A stretch of 64,000 nt of DNA from Herpetosiphonaceae bacterium (GTDB lineage Bacteria > Chloroflexota > Chloroflexia > Chloroflexales > Herpetosiphonaceae): the NCBI GenBank assembly GCA_026003835.1, contig BPHZ01000009.1:1-64000 (forward strand), in the 5' to 3' direction. A model generated the notes under the pieces. That model did no database searches. It worked only from the letters and a program-made list of their open reading frames with translations, and had not been told where the DNA came from. Shown here one piece after another: positions 18,139 through 27,598 of the stretch (positions are counted from its first letter, which is position 1; each line of letters begins with the position of its first letter). Both the position numbers and the translations under genes were made by a program.

Positions 18139-18573
18139 ATGCCGGTTATGATCCCTTTGACTACCGCACAGCACGGTGGTCGTGTCCATACAGGTCTGTG
18201 CGGGACAGAGCACTGTGGTGTTGACTGCAACTGTGGCTGCCCGTACGCAAAGATAGAGGAGCAGGGCAAGGTTGAGTGGATCGCCGAGGTTGAGGCGCGC
18301 TACCCCGGCCAGTGGCTTGCATTCGTCATCCCTCCCGGCGAAGACGAGGAGCATCCCGAACGCGGAATGCTGGTCGTTCACTCTCCCGACGATAATGAGG
18401 TATGGGATGCAGTGCGCCGCATTACACACAACCAAGTGGTCCATGTATACTTCAACGGCCCTTACGATCTGCTGTACGATGTCTGGGCCAATTCGGAGCC
18501 GCTGCCTCCGGCGAGGCAGGAGGAGATCCCGCTTGACACGGACGTATTGATCCCTCTACTTGAAATTAAGTGA
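18139..18573 (+). CDS. Conserved-looking Cys-rich acidic protein of unknown function
   Basis: A 144-residue protein I do not recognise. The N-terminus has five cysteines and two histidines in a short stretch (CGTEHCGVDCNCGCPYAK), a possible metal or Fe-S site. The rest is acidic, mixed alpha/beta, with no signal peptide or membrane segment. It begins 95 bases after glyA and stops 17 bases before lipA, so it is likely co-transcribed with lipA. One possibility is an accessory factor for Fe-S or lipoate metabolism; this rests only on context and the cysteines. Codon use looks like that of its neighbours. Confidence 0.75.
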   Translation: MPVMIPLTTAQHGGRVHTGLCGTEHCGVDCNCGCPYAKIEEQGKVEWIAEVEARYPGQWLAFVIPPGEDEEHPERGMLVVHSPDDNEVWDAVRRITHNQVVHVYFNGPYDLLYDVWANSEPLPPARQEEIPLDTDVLIPLLEIK

Positions 18574-18590
18574 GCGAGAAGGCATAGAGA

Positions 18591-19466
18591 ATGGAAACGA
18601 TAACGCTCTTTACTGAGAAGCCCAAGCGGCCACCCTGGCTGAAGGTGCGCGCTCCCAGCGGGCCGAACTACGAAGAGCTGCGGGAGCTGATCAAAGATCT
18701 TAATCTGCATACGGTCTGTCAGGAGGCGCACTGCCCGAACATCGGCGAGTGTTGGGGCCATCGCACGGCGACGTTCCTGCTGCTCGGCGACGTCTGTACG
18801 CGCGGCTGCCGCTACTGCGCGATCGGTAAAGGCAAGCCCCAGCCGCTCGACGAGCAGGAGCCGGAGCGCATCGCCGGCGCTGTTGCCTATCTTGGACTGC
18901 GCCACGCTGTCCTGACCTCGGTGAACCGCGACGACCAGCCGGATGGCGGCGCACATATCTTTGCCGAGTCTATCCGCAAGATTCGTGAGCGCGCGCCGGA
19001 GTGCAAGGTCGAGGTGCTCATCCCCGACTTCGAGGGGAACTGGGATGCGCTCAAGCTGGTCATGGATGCGCGGCCTGACGTGCTGAACCACAACATTGAA
19101 ACAGTGCCGCGCCTCTTCCGGCGTTTCCGTCCTAAGGCCGGCTATCAACAGAGCCTGACCCTGCTGCGCAAGGCCCGCGAGATGCTGCCGGAGGTTGTGA
19201 CCAAGAGCGGTATTATGGTCGGCGCCGGCGAGACAAACGACGAGGTGCTGCAAGTAATGGATGATCTACGGGCGCACGACGTCGATGTCATGACCATCGG
19301 CCAATACCTGCCGCCGGATGCCAGTTACTGGCCGCTTGACCGCTATGTGACGCCGGAGGAATTTGCCTTCTTCAAGGAGGAGGGTCTACGGCGCGGCTTC
19401 AAACATGTCGAGTCAGGGCCGCTGGTTCGCTCCTCCTACCACGCGCACGAGCACGTCCCGCGTTAG
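18591..19466 (+). CDS. lipA: Lipoyl synthase (radical SAM)
   Basis: A 291-residue lipoyl synthase that inserts two sulfurs into octanoyl groups on E2 or GcvH proteins. Both Fe-S clusters are encoded: the auxiliary cluster C43, C48, C54 ([12 protein letters not shown]) and the radical SAM cluster C69, C73, C76 (CTRGCRYC). The family's RSSYHAHE serine ligand motif ends the protein. Other signatures are [14 protein letters not shown] and HNIETVPRL. lipB is not in the window. It lies 17 bases after the Cys-rich gene. Confidence 0.97.
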   Translation: METITLFTEKPKRPPWLKVRAPSGPNYEELRELIKDLNLHTVCQEAHCPNIGECWGHRTATFLLLGDVCTRGCRYCAIGKGKPQPLDEQEPERIAGAVAYLGLRHAVLTSVNRDDQPDGGAHIFAESIRKIRERAPECKVEVLIPDFEGNWDALKLVMDARPDVLNHNIETVPRLFRRFRPKAGYQQSLTLLRKAREMLPEVVTKSGIMVGAGETNDEVLQVMDDLRAHDVDVMTIGQYLPPDASYWPLDRYVTPEEFAFFKEEGLRRGFKHVESGPLVRSSYHAHEHVPR

Positions 19467-19571
19467 GCACTGATCGGACGGCCACGCCGTAGCGACGTTA
19501 TATGCAGCGTTGCTGTGGCGTGCATCATCGCTATCCCGTGGAACATCGCTACCATACAACGAGGAGGTCGA

Positions 19572-19883
19572 ATGCGCGGCTTGTTAATCGTCTTTGCACT
19601 TGGACTGCTCGTCTTCTATGCCTGGGGGGCCGCTGCATTCTGGCAGGCGGCAGTACGGGAGCGGTTGAAGCTGCTGTGGGTCGTTACGATCTGGAACATC
19701 CTCGCTGCGCTGGGCAGCCTCTTCTTCCTTGTCGGGACCCTGGGCGAAGCGATAGGTCTGCTTGGGCTGCTTGGCGCCGCCTTTGGCATTGCCACGCCCT
19801 TCCTTTGGAGCCTTGGGCGTGTCAACCCTCGTCTTCGGCAGTACGGCCTTTCCTTTACGCGCATCTACTCTTTTAGCCGCTAA
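19572..19883 (+). CDS. Small integral membrane protein
   Basis: A 103-residue protein with three predicted membrane helices (about 3-25, 37-58, 60-82) and a basic C-terminal tail. It matches no family I can name. ATG at 19572 is chosen over an upstream in-frame ATG because GAGGAGGT ends 3 bases before it. It follows lipA by about 105 bases and ends at a strong hairpin. Its function is unknown. Confidence 0.7.
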   Translation: MRGLLIVFALGLLVFYAWGAAAFWQAAVRERLKLLWVVTIWNILAALGSLFFLVGTLGEAIGLLGLLGAAFGIATPFLWSLGRVNPRLRQYGLSFTRIYSFSR

Positions 19884-19903
19884 CCACAGGTCGTTTTACG
19901 ATC

Positions 19904-19932
19904 GAGGGGGCACGGTAGCGCCGTGCCCCCTC
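19904..19932. terminator. Terminator-like hairpin between convergent genes
   Basis: GAGGGGGCACGG pairs perfectly with CCGTGCCCCCTC over a 5-base loop. It lies between the small membrane protein and the convergent transglutaminase. There is no strong T-run. Confidence 0.65.
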
Positions 19933-19956
19933 TGTGTTGCGATGTTGTGTTAGAGA

Positions 19957-22332
19957 TTACCGTCGCCGCCTACCCCTGGCCTCGTTCGGCGCCACCCTGC
20001 GCAGAATACCGCGCAGCAGCGGCCACTGGATGGCCCGCATATCACGTCGTACATCGATCTGCGGCGCTGACGGGCTATAGCGCTCGCGTATGTAGGCATC
20101 TGCGATACGCTGAATTGGCTCCTGCTGCTCCGGGAAGTACATGCTCAGCTCGGCGGCATACTCTGATGGTGTAGCTGTCGGGCGCTGAGGGATACCAGCC
20201 CAGCGGGCTAGCTGACTCAACCTGGCGTAGGCCGCCGCTGCTGGGCTAAGCCCGCGTACCTCACGAACCATGACGAGTATGACCCACAGCACGGCGACCA
20301 GGGCCAGCGCCAGCAGGAATGGAGCGCTGCGCCGCAGGAGATTGGACTGAGTATCTTCCGATGGAAGCTCGATTGGTGTACTCTTCTCAACAGCCTCCGG
20401 ATTGCCGAACTGCTCGTTGAGCTGCATCTCAAGCTCAAGCAAATCAAGGCGCCGCTCACCGGTTTGTTCGCCGGTCCTGGCTATCTCGCCGTTCGCACCA
20501 TCCGGCCCTTCGTCCTCGCCGGAGCCGTTGGGCGACGTCTCGGGCCGCTCAGGGACAGTCACATAGCCCGCCGGGGTTGGCTCGAAGCGCTGCCAGCCAT
20601 AGCCGGGAAAGTAAATCTCCGGCCAGCTGTGGGCGACAACATCGCGCACCACGTACACCCCGCGCTCTTCGTCGTAATCTCCGCTGGCGTAGCCCTGCAC
20701 CCAACGCGCCGGCACACCCAGGCTGCGCATCATCAGCACCATCGACGAGGCGAAGTAATCGCAGTAGCCCTCCTTCAGCTCGAAGAGAAAATACTCCACC
20801 GGGTCGCGGCCTGCCGGCGGCGCGCTAATCTGATCGTTGTACTTCATCTGGCGCAGATAGCGCTCGATGGCGGCAGCCTGATCATAAGGGTTATTTGCTC
20901 CGGCGGTGATCTGCTGGGCCAACTCCCTTACACGCTGCATAGCAGGTGTATCGGGGATTTGAAGATAGCGAGCGACCCAGGATGGGTAGTCGGTGCCGGC
21001 GGCGCGCAGGCTGGCCTTATCGGCTGTCGAAACCATTGAGACAACAGTGTAAGTCATGCCCTTCCTGATCGGCGTTGGGCTGAAGACAATCGAGGTATCG
21101 GAAAAGTTTGGCAGTGGCGCGCCGTCGTTAGCCGAAGCAAGGAAGCTATGCTCAACCAGGACCGGCAAAGAGTAGCTTAGCGGCTGGGTCGCAGCCGGCA
21201 GTTGATTGTCGCCACGATCCTTGATGATCGTGATCGTCTGCGTGAGCGGCTCGCGCCCGTCCAGATCGATCTGCGGCATCGGTTTACCGACAGGTATCTC
21301 TCTCAGCGCCTCCTCCGGCGAGTCCACGCCCAGCGTCTCCTGAGCCAGCTCGCCGGTTGTGTTCCGCCACTTGATCGGCTCGTCAGGAGTATAGAGGTCG
21401 AAGGCATTTGAGCGCCAGTACTCGGCGCGCGACGCCTGCACCTCCATAATAATCTCATTGGTTGCGACGCGCGCCCCTCCAAGGCCGACGCCCTGGCGCG
21501 AGAAGGTAGCCAGGCTTGGCCGACCGGGGCCTTTGATCGAATGGAAGGCGCGATCCCAGGTTGACTGCACCGCAGTCCACGGCCGTTTGACCTGAACCCA
21601 GACCCGTTCGACCTGCGCGCTGCTAATGGAAGTGGGCATGAGTGCGGTGACGATCACCAACGTCGTACAGACGATCGCACCGGTCCAGATGAAGCGCAGC
21701 GAGAGGAACTCTTGCTCCTCAAGCCCGATCGATCGCCAGCGCAGCTGCCGCCAGCGATAGGTTTCGAAGACCAGGAGCAGCAGTGCGCTGAGGAGAAAGA
21801 AGAAAAAGAGGCCGGTCGGCTTGGGATGGGCATAGGTCAGGTTGACGAGGATGAGCACCCCATTGAAGAGGACGGCAACCCAGGGCCAGCCACGTCTGAA
21901 GAGCAGCCACAGGGTGATATAGGCGAGCCACCATGTGACCAGGGCCATTGTGGCGATAAAGAGCAGGTAGTCCTCGCCGGGATTGCCGCGCTGGAGCGTG
22001 CGTATCCAGAAGATAAGGCGTAGTAACAGCTCGGATGCCTGATCTTTCCAGGTGGGAAGACCTGGCCCGAGCAGCGGCGCAATAGCTGAGACGGCCCAGA
22101 TGGTGCCGAGCGTTAGCGAGAGTAGATGGGCCAGCCAGCCGGGGAGCCAGCGCAGGTTAGCGAAGACACCGCCGATCAGCAAGCCCATGATCATAACAGC
22201 GACTAGACGTTCGAGTCCGTTAGCCCAATCGGCTGCGATCACGCTCGCAACCACGCTGTAGACCATCAGCGAACCCAAGAAAAAGGTGAGGGCGCCTGCC
22301 CCCAGCTTCAGAGGAGGAAAGAACGAGCGCAT
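19957..22332 (-). CDS. TgpA-like membrane transglutaminase (DUF3488, transglutaminase core, DUF4129)
   Basis: A 791-residue membrane protein. The N-terminus has about six membrane helices (DUF3488/TgpA_N type). A large external part carries the transglutaminase-like core: catalytic cysteine C524 in KEGYCDYFASS, histidine H568 in VVAHSWPEIYF and the aspartate/glutamate in YGWQRFEPTPAG. One more helix (about residues 660-680) and a DUF4129-like tail follow, with SEYAAELS and a conserved YIRERYS. Homologues such as TgpA are needed for growth in some bacteria; the substrate is not settled. It starts 22 bases after tatD and is probably co-transcribed with it. Confidence 0.9.
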   Translation of the reverse strand: MRSFFPPLKLGAGALTFFLGSLMVYSVVASVIAADWANGLERLVAVMIMGLLIGGVFANLRWLPGWLAHLLSLTLGTIWAVSAIAPLLGPGLPTWKDQASELLLRLIFWIRTLQRGNPGEDYLLFIATMALVTWWLAYITLWLLFRRGWPWVAVLFNGVLILVNLTYAHPKPTGLFFFFLLSALLLLVFETYRWRQLRWRSIGLEEQEFLSLRFIWTGAIVCTTLVIVTALMPTSISSAQVERVWVQVKRPWTAVQSTWDRAFHSIKGPGRPSLATFSRQGVGLGGARVATNEIIMEVQASRAEYWRSNAFDLYTPDEPIKWRNTTGELAQETLGVDSPEEALREIPVGKPMPQIDLDGREPLTQTITIIKDRGDNQLPAATQPLSYSLPVLVEHSFLASANDGAPLPNFSDTSIVFSPTPIRKGMTYTVVSMVSTADKASLRAAGTDYPSWVARYLQIPDTPAMQRVRELAQQITAGANNPYDQAAAIERYLRQMKYNDQISAPPAGRDPVEYFLFELKEGYCDYFASSMVLMMRSLGVPARWVQGYASGDYDEERGVYVVRDVVAHSWPEIYFPGYGWQRFEPTPAGYVTVPERPETSPNGSGEDEGPDGANGEIARTGEQTGERRLDLLELEMQLNEQFGNPEAVEKSTPIELPSEDTQSNLLRRSAPFLLALALVAVLWVILVMVREVRGLSPAAAAYARLSQLARWAGIPQRPTATPSEYAAELSMYFPEQQEPIQRIADAYIRERYSPSAPQIDVRRDMRAIQWPLLRGILRRVAPNEARGRRRR

Positions 22333-22353
22333 ATATTCACCAGACTCAATAAC

Positions 22354-23130
22354 CTAAACTGATAGGCCAGACAGATCGAAGAGCGCACGTGTATTGGCGG
22401 TGGTTGCCTGTGCAACGTGCTCCTCGGCAATACCTCGCAGCTCCGCAATACGTCTGGCGACCAGGGTGACACGCGTTGGCTCATTGCGTCTGCCCCGGAA
22501 GGGGTGCGGGCTGAGATACGGGCAATCGGTTTCGATCAACAGGCGATCGAGGGGTACGCGCCTGGCGACCTCATGGAGTTCCAGCGCTTTCGGAAAGGTC
22601 ACCGGGCCGGCCAGCGAGATGAAGAAGCCGATATCAAGACACTGCTCGGCGTAAGCCCAATCTCCCGAGAAGGCGTGCATCACACCACGCAGCCCCTGTG
22701 CCTCTTCGCGCAGAATACGCACCGTATCCTCCTGGGCCTCTCGGCTATGGATGACAACGGGCAGCTGAAGCTCGTGAGCGAGACGGAGCTGGATACGGAA
22801 GAGTTCCTGCTGAAGCGGGCGCGGCGAGCGATCGTGATAGTAGTCCAGGCCGATCTCGCCAAGTGCCACGACTTTTGGTTGAGCCAGCAGTGTTCGCAGC
22901 CGCTCAAGGTCCTGCTGTGTTGTCTCAGCGGCATAGTGGGGCTGGATACCGGCAGTTGCATAGATGTGCTGATAGCTTTGCGCCAGCTCCAGCGCGGCCT
23001 CGCTCGACGGCAGGTCATAGCCGACGTTGATGATCGCAATGACGCCCGCCTCGCGTGAGCGTTCCAGAACCTCGGCACGATCTGCATCAAAATCGACGCT
23101 TTGTAAGTGAGCGTGACTATCAATCACCAT
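22354..23130 (-). CDS. tatD: TatD-family metal-dependent DNase
   Basis: A 258-residue TIM-barrel amidohydrolase-fold nuclease. Metal ligands are visible: HAHL near the N-terminus, GEIGLDYYHD, VIHSREAQEDT, VMHAFSGD and TDCPYLSPHPFRG. TatD enzymes have 3'-5' DNase activity, and some act on oxidised or misfolded substrates. ATG at 23130 is chosen because it gives the family's MVIDSHAHL start. A promoter-like TTGCCG-N17-TACAAT ends 6 bases before it, with no ribosome-binding site, which suggests a leaderless message. tgpA follows. Confidence 0.93.
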   Translation of the reverse strand: MVIDSHAHLQSVDFDADRAEVLERSREAGVIAIINVGYDLPSSEAALELAQSYQHIYATAGIQPHYAAETTQQDLERLRTLLAQPKVVALGEIGLDYYHDRSPRPLQQELFRIQLRLAHELQLPVVIHSREAQEDTVRILREEAQGLRGVMHAFSGDWAYAEQCLDIGFFISLAGPVTFPKALELHEVARRVPLDRLLIETDCPYLSPHPFRGRRNEPTRVTLVARRIAELRGIAEEHVAQATTANTRALFDLSGLSV

Positions 23131-23136
23131 AACGGT

Positions 23137-23165
23137 ATTGTACCTGAATCGCAGAGCAGCGGCAA
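23137..23165 (-). promoter_or_regulatory. Promoter of a probably leaderless tatD message
   Basis: On the reverse strand TTGCCG (23165-23160), a 17-base spacer and TACAAT (23142-23137) end 6 bases before the ATG. Transcription would start at or next to the A of the start codon. Confidence 0.5.
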
Positions 23166-23178
23166 CCGGCAAGCGCAT

Positions 23179-23532
23179 ATTGTCAGGGCGATGTCAATGT
23201 CACAGTATGACCCCTCCCAAACAGGCAGAATGGGAGGTTGGGGGACACCCCAAGCCCCCGTTGTTCGCGTCGCTGCGCGATCAGCGTGTGGACGGTTTGA
23301 TCGCGATACTCCTCAGATGAATAGATCAACCTTGTGATAATTAGAACGTTTCTAGTTTGACAGATCCCAAAGCCATAAATATACTACGCGCTGGTAAAAA
23401 CAGTTTCTTCTTTTTAAACTGAAGAAATTGTTCAAATCTGGGCTGGGGAGAGAGCAGCCCCTGCTCCCATCCAGAATTGTTACCCGACACTCGACAGAAG
23501 CATGATGCATTAACAGAGGAGGATCTACGACA
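23179..23532. other. Intergenic region between tatD and the iron-uptake operon
   Basis: No gene is seen in these 354 bases. They hold one copy of a 24-base repeat (23181-23204) and a C/G-run inverted repeat, CCCCTCCCA with TGGGAGG (about 23210-23240). The A/T-rich part after 23330 probably contains the promoter of the iron operon, but I could not pick clear -35/-10 elements. Confidence 0.5.
23181..23204 (+). repeat. Copy 2 of a dispersed 24-base intergenic repeat
   Basis: TGTCAGGGCGATGTCAA plus 7 bases matches 4576-4599 at 22 of 24 positions. Both copies are intergenic, just upstream of reverse-strand genes. Confidence 0.6.
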
Positions 23533-24636
23533 ATGCCACGACGCTCTCTGATTGTTCTTGTGATAGGAATGTTCATCCTCAGCGCATGTGGGGCAGTCTT
23601 AACCCCAGCGGCCAGCCCCACGCCCCCAGCGGCACAGCCGGCAGCCTCAGCTCAAGCAGATCTCACCGGCCTGAAGCAGTACCTTCTGATGAAAGCAACT
23701 GCGTTACATGACCACACCGCAGCGCTCCAGCGCGCCGCCGGCCAGTATTACGACCTCGCCAAGTCCACCGACTTTGACTACAAAGCGCTTTGGGAGACAC
23801 ATCGCGCCGAAGTTCGGACAATCCTGCTTGAGGCCCGCAAAGAGTACCTCGCGGCCAACCCTGCCTATGAGACGATGGAGGGCATTGTCGGCGGCGTACC
23901 GGCCCTGGCCCAGTTCGACGTCGATATCGACGCCGGCAGCGCCGCCAGCGAGGATCCATCCAGCGCTGTTTCATTCGATGTTGCTCTGCCGGACGGCAGA
24001 ACGCTCGAAAAGCCCGGCAACTTCTTCTACCTGGCCGAGGCAACCCTGTGGGGCACCAATGCTGCCTGGGTGGTGCAGAACATCCAGGCGGATCTCGACG
24101 GCGATGGGACGGTCGCCTTCGGCGAGGTGCTGCCCGACGCCGTGGTTCTCAAAGGCATTGCCGACGGCTTTGCCGCCATGTCCGCCGACCTGCTCAGCTC
24201 TGCTGAGGCCTGGCAGCCGACGGTGAGCGACGCATTCACGGCGCTGGTCGTTATGACCCCCACGATGGACGAACTCTTCGGCGCCTGGAGAGACTCGCGC
24301 AGTGTCAGCGGCGAGAACGCCAGCTCACAGCAGTTTGTCGCCACCTCCCGCCTCCAGGACATTGTCGACATCATCAACAGCCTTCAGGTGATCTATCAGA
24401 CGGTTGAGCCAATGATTGCGCAGGCCGACGCGGCACAGGCGCAGCAGGCGGGCACCGCGCTGGCAAATCTGCACAGCTTTGTCGACGAGATTCGCCAGAA
24501 GGAAGCGGCAGGGAAGCGCTACACGCCCGAGGAGGCCGATCTGCTGGGCAGCGAGGCTCAGAATCGAGCGACGGCGATCACCGGCCAGATTAGCCAGCTT
24601 GCCGCCATGCTCCAGGTGCCAATTGCCGAGCAGTAG
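23533..24636 (+). CDS. Lipoprotein, EfeO/imelysin-like component of an iron-uptake system
   Basis: A 367-residue lipoprotein. The signal peptide ends with the lipobox LSAC (cysteine about residue 19), followed by a Pro/Ala-rich linker. The rest is helical. The first helix (LKQYLLMKATALHDHTAALQ) and a distant C-terminal helix pair resemble the four-helix-bundle imelysin/EfeO fold that binds iron outside the membrane. I base this on pattern and context: it lies 33 bases before an FTR1 permease. It would pass ferric or ferrous iron to the permease. GAGGAGG lies 10 bases before the ATG. An unrelated helical lipoprotein is the alternative. Confidence 0.65.
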   Translation: MPRRSLIVLVIGMFILSACGAVLTPAASPTPPAAQPAASAQADLTGLKQYLLMKATALHDHTAALQRAAGQYYDLAKSTDFDYKALWETHRAEVRTILLEARKEYLAANPAYETMEGIVGGVPALAQFDVDIDAGSAASEDPSSAVSFDVALPDGRTLEKPGNFFYLAEATLWGTNAAWVVQNIQADLDGDGTVAFGEVLPDAVVLKGIADGFAAMSADLLSSAEAWQPTVSDAFTALVVMTPTMDELFGAWRDSRSVSGENASSQQFVATSRLQDIVDIINSLQVIYQTVEPMIAQADAAQAQQAGTALANLHSFVDEIRQKEAAGKRYTPEEADLLGSEAQNRATAITGQISQLAAMLQVPIAEQ

Positions 24637-24669
24637 CGTTCCGGCGCTGCGTTGTAAAGGAGAGAGCCC

Positions 24670-27045
24670 GTGATCTCTCGCTTCGCAATCCTCCTGGCGC
24701 TGGTGATCGCAGTGCTGCCGCTGCATAGCACTGCCGTCGAGCTGGCGCCAGGCCAGCAGGCCGAGACAATCCGCGCTGCCCTGCTCCAGGCCCAGCTCGC
24801 GCTGGTCGACGATCCCAATGCGGCACGAGCGGCGGTTGTTGCGGCAAGGACGGCATACGGCGGCAGGTTTGCCCAAACCCTGGGGGATGTGGCGCCCGAG
24901 GCCGATCAGCGGGTGCGGGCCGGGCTCGCACAGGCTGAGGAGGCGATCGGAGCCGGCGATGCTCTCGCTCTAGCTGACGCCCGCGCTCAGATCTGGACCG
25001 GGCTGCTGGCGGGCGGCTATGGCGTCGTCGAGCACGCTCTGCTGGCCGGCGATGGCACGACCGCGCGCGCCTGGCTACCGCTGCGCGAATTTCGCCAGGC
25101 AACGCGCTTCTCGCGCCCGAACACCGATGCGACAGTTGCCATTGAAGAGCTGCTGGCCGGCCAGCTGAGCGGAGAGCAAGCCCTGCTACACGTGCACGCC
25201 GACTTCCTCGACACCTATCAGGCGAGGCTGATTAAGTCGCTGCACGCCCTCAGCGCGGCTGATCGGAGCAGATTTGCGAGCCGGCGCGCAGAGGAGGCGG
25301 CGCTGGCCGAGGGCTACTTTGCCATCCTCGCGCCGGCCTATGAGGAGCAGCGCGGCAGTGCGGCCCTCGCGGAGGCTCAAGCAGCCTTTGCGGATCTGCG
25401 GTCAGCGGCACGCGGCGGGCAGCCTATCGCAGAGGCGCTGGCCCGCGTCGAGGCAGCGCTGCATGGCTTCCGCGCTGCGCCGCTCACCGACGACGAGCAG
25501 CTTAGGAGGGCCGGGCAGCTGCGGCGATTTCTGTCCCTGGTACCCGTCGAGTATGAGCGCGGCGTGCGGAACGGAGAAGTCGTCCGCGACTTTGAGATCC
25601 GCGAGGCTATCACATTCCGCGACGGGGCTGCCGCGGCATTTGCCGACCTCGAAACCCTGCTTGAGGCGCGTGATGCGGCGACCACAGCACGTATTCGCGA
25701 GCTGCTCGCCGAACTGGAGCGCCGCCTAGCCGATAGCAGCACCCAGCGGGCCGTCGCGGAGCCAGCGGAGATCGAAGCGCTCGCTACAGAGATCGAGACG
25801 CTCCTTCAAGGCATCATGCCGCCTGAATGGCAGCGTCAAGGAGTCGCCGGCGACTTCGATGTGATCTCCTCGCTGCTCGACGAGATGGAGGCTGCCGTCA
25901 TCAGCGGACAGTACGACATGGCCGAGTCGACCAGGCTCGAAGCCTACGCAATCCTGGAGACAGGGCCGGAGGCGCGGCTGACGGCTTTTGCGCCTCAATA
26001 TATCCCCGCGATCGAGGGTCTGTTTTGGTATGGACAGGGCGAGCATCAGGGGCTTGCCCGGCTGATCGCCGATCGCGCTCCTGCGGAGAAGATCCGCGCC
26101 AGCAGAATCGCTCTGGACGCCGAGCTTGCTACGGCGCAGAAGGCGCTGGAGGGACAGACGGCGCCTACTGCGGTGGCCGTCAACGCGGCGGTCATCGTCT
26201 TCCGTGAGGGGCTGGAGGCTGTGCTTATCCTGGCCTCACTGATGGGCAGCCTGCGTGGTGCCGCTCGCGCGCTGCGCCGCCCGCTGTGGTGGGGCGCGGC
26301 GGTTGCGTTTGTGGCGACCATTCTGACATGGTTCCTGGCCCGCGGCGTTCTATCGTCGCTGGCCCGCTACGGCGAGCGGCTGGAGGCCGTTGTCTCGCTG
26401 ATCGCCATCGGCGTGCTGCTGCTTATCACCAACTGGTTCTTTCATAAGGTCTACTGGACCGGCTGGCTCGCCAATTTTCATGCCCGCAAACGGCGCATTA
26501 TCGGCGGGGCCGTCGGGCAGTGGCTGGGGCTAATGACCCTGGGCGTGAGCAGCATCTACCGCGAAGGTTTCGAGACGGTGTTGTTCCTCCAGGCGCTCGT
26601 GCTGGAGGCCGGAAGCGCGGCTGTCATGGGCGGCATCGCCCTTGGCCTCAGCGGGACGCTCTTCGTCGGCGTGTTGGTTTTCGCGCTCCAGGCCAGGCTG
26701 CCCTACAAAAAGATGCTGATCGTGACCGGCGTCATGATCGGCGCCGTCCTGCTGGTGATGGTCGGCAACACCGTCCATGCGCTCCAGGTGGTCGGCTGGA
26801 TGCCGCTGCACCCAATTCGCACGCTGACGCTGCCCTACTGGACAGGCATGTGGTTCGGCCTGTACGCCACCTGGGAGGGCATCGCGCTGCAGATCTTGGC
26901 CGGCGTCTTCGTCATCGGCAGCTACGTCCTGGCGGAGCACTTGCAGCAGCGCCGAACGCAGGCGGCGATCCGGCAACACCAGGGACAGACGAGCATTGCT
27001 CAAGCGGCGCCGGTGGAAGATGAGCAGGTTGTCTTTTCTCGCTGA
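24670..27045 (+). CDS. FTR1-family high-affinity iron permease with a long extracytoplasmic N-terminal domain
   Basis: A 791-residue protein. It has a signal peptide, about 480 residues of Ala/Glu-rich helices outside the membrane, and then an FTR1/EfeU permease domain of about seven helices. The two iron-binding REXXE motifs are present: REGLE in VIVFREGLEAVLIL (about residue 513) and REGFE in SIYREGFETVLFLQ (about 630). The permease translocates iron across the membrane. The long N-terminal domain, made of repeated helical hairpins, resembles EfeO/cytochrome-linked N-terminal extensions and could replace a separate binding protein. GTG at 24670 follows AAAGGAG. It is co-directional with the lipoprotein before it and two membrane proteins after it. 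Confidence 0.9.
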   Translation: MISRFAILLALVIAVLPLHSTAVELAPGQQAETIRAALLQAQLALVDDPNAARAAVVAARTAYGGRFAQTLGDVAPEADQRVRAGLAQAEEAIGAGDALALADARAQIWTGLLAGGYGVVEHALLAGDGTTARAWLPLREFRQATRFSRPNTDATVAIEELLAGQLSGEQALLHVHADFLDTYQARLIKSLHALSAADRSRFASRRAEEAALAEGYFAILAPAYEEQRGSAALAEAQAAFADLRSAARGGQPIAEALARVEAALHGFRAAPLTDDEQLRRAGQLRRFLSLVPVEYERGVRNGEVVRDFEIREAITFRDGAAAAFADLETLLEARDAATTARIRELLAELERRLADSSTQRAVAEPAEIEALATEIETLLQGIMPPEWQRQGVAGDFDVISSLLDEMEAAVISGQYDMAESTRLEAYAILETGPEARLTAFAPQYIPAIEGLFWYGQGEHQGLARLIADRAPAEKIRASRIALDAELATAQKALEGQTAPTAVAVNAAVIVFREGLEAVLILASLMGSLRGAARALRRPLWWGAAVAFVATILTWFLARGVLSSLARYGERLEAVVSLIAIGVLLLITNWFFHKVYWTGWLANFHARKRRIIGGAVGQWLGLMTLGVSSIYREGFETVLFLQALVLEAGSAAVMGGIALGLSGTLFVGVLVFALQARLPYKKMLIVTGVMIGAVLLVMVGNTVHALQVVGWMPLHPIRTLTLPYWTGMWFGLYATWEGIALQILAGVFVIGSYVLAEHLQQRRTQAAIRQHQGQTSIAQAAPVEDEQVVFSR

Positions 27046-27078
27046 ACACAATTGATCACAGAAGGAGTCAAGATACAG

Positions 27079-27585
27079 ATGAGCCTTACTCACCGCGAAT
27101 TCTGGATGATGGTCCATCTTGGCCTGGGGGTGATGTTCCTGCATACCTTCTTCGAGGGCATCCTCTGGCTGCATACCGGCGAGCGGCTGCGCCGTCTGCG
27201 CATCGGCACCGGCGTGATGGCCCTGGTAGCCTGGCTCACCGTCGTAAGCGGCACCTGGCTGGTCTACCCGTGGTATCGCGCCAAACCGCCTGCAGGTGCA
27301 GATCTGGCCGATTACCCGCGCGCCTACCTGCTCGCCAATCCCAGCATCTCGCAGTGGCATATCTTCGGCATGGAATGGAAAGAGCATGTCGGCTGGCTCT
27401 CGCCGATTCTCGCCACAGCCGTCGCCTGGACGGTGCTGCGCTACGGAGGCCAGCTCGCCCGCGATCGCCGGCTGCGGCAAGTCTTGCTGGTCCTGTTCGT
27501 CGCCGCGTTTACAACCGCTGGTATCGCTGGAGCCCTCGGCGCCTTTATCAACAAGGTTGCGCCCAATACATTCCTTGATGGCTAA
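27079..27585 (+). CDS. Four-helix membrane protein of the iron-uptake operon
   Basis: A 168-residue integral membrane protein with about four helices. Conserved-looking histidines (HREFWMMVHLGLG, FLHTFFEG, QWHIF and WKEHVGW) lie in or near the membrane and could bind heme or metal, as in small cytochrome-b-like proteins. I do not recognise a named family. It starts 34 bases after the FTR1 permease and ends 14 bases before the next gene. ATG at 27079 is used, with GGAG 11 bases upstream. A role in redox conversion of iron is inference from position and histidines only. Confidence 0.75.
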   Translation: MSLTHREFWMMVHLGLGVMFLHTFFEGILWLHTGERLRRLRIGTGVMALVAWLTVVSGTWLVYPWYRAKPPAGADLADYPRAYLLANPSISQWHIFGMEWKEHVGWLSPILATAVAWTVLRYGGQLARDRRLRQVLLVLFVAAFTTAGIAGALGAFINKVAPNTFLDG

Positions 27586-27598
27586 AGGAGAGTCAACG

